A stretch of 6,623 bases of DNA, taken from assembly GCA_037444025.1 (NCBI GenBank), contig JBBINE010000025.1, positions 1-6,623 on the forward strand, given 5' to 3'. Numbering within the stretch: the first letter of the stretch is position 1; each line of letters opens with the position of its first letter. This DNA comes from JBBINE01 sp037444025. Its GTDB lineage: Bacteria > Patescibacteriota > Minisyncoccia > UBA6257 > HR35. Under the pieces are notes generated by a model. That model was not told the DNA's origin. It did not search any database and saw only the letters and a list, made by a program, of their open reading frames with translations. This document shows, one piece after another, positions 6,604-6,623 of the stretch. Both the position numbers and the translations under genes were made by a program.

Positions 6604-6623
6604 ATATTAGATAATCTGATTAT

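Noticed and set aside
1..6623. Recoded UGA (glycine), as in some CPR lineages
   Set aside because: All five genes read normally with the standard code, and the complete ones end in TAA; no frame needs TGA read-through.

Overview
This 6.6 kb window is very A+T-rich (roughly a quarter to 30% G+C by eye) and carries one complete and one partial gene cluster, with no RNA gene, mobile element or CRISPR array that I can see. The gene content suggests a Patescibacteria/CPR-type bacterium, probably Parcubacteria-like. It has lamin-tail-domain (LTD) surface proteins with Ser/Thr-rich linkers, a membrane-anchored CapA-family protein, small DgkA, GT4 glycosyltransferases, weak or absent Shine-Dalgarno sites and tight or overlapping gene packing. 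This placement is inferred from gene content and style; no marker gene is present. All complete genes end in TAA, and nothing suggests a recoded stop codon.

Layout. On the minus strand, reading from about 4205 down to 1, is a probable three-gene operon. It runs: a secreted or anchored protein of about 838 aa with two lamin tail domains (1680-4196); a membrane-anchored CapA-family metallophosphatase-like protein with a C-terminal DUF192 domain (362-1705, possible start at 1744); and a DgkA-type diacylglycerol/undecaprenol kinase (340 to beyond position 1, C-terminus cut off). The first two genes overlap and the last two are 21 nt apart. A 202 nt divergent intergenic region (4206-4407) separates this operon from a plus-strand GT4 glycosyltransferase (4408-5523) preceded by a good extended -10 promoter. 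A second GT4 glycosyltransferase lies on the minus strand (5462-6544). It converges on the first, and the two coding sequences overlap by 62 nt, leaving no room for a terminator. Positions 6545-6623 are the upstream region of this second gene, with a tentative promoter.

How the genes may work together (inference). All five proteins fit a cell-envelope theme. The two glycosyltransferases would build a surface glycan, DgkA would supply or recycle a phosphorylated lipid carrier or phospholipid intermediate, and the LTD and CapA-DUF192 proteins would act outside the membrane. The most unusual item is the single-chain CapA plus DUF192 protein. Other points of interest are the 62 nt tail-to-tail gene overlap, a perfect anti-SD match (TAAGGAGG) with no usable start codon behind it, a 17-codon ORF ending in an ATGA overlap with the first glycosyltransferase, and a His in DgkA where E. 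coli DgkA has the metal-binding Glu28.
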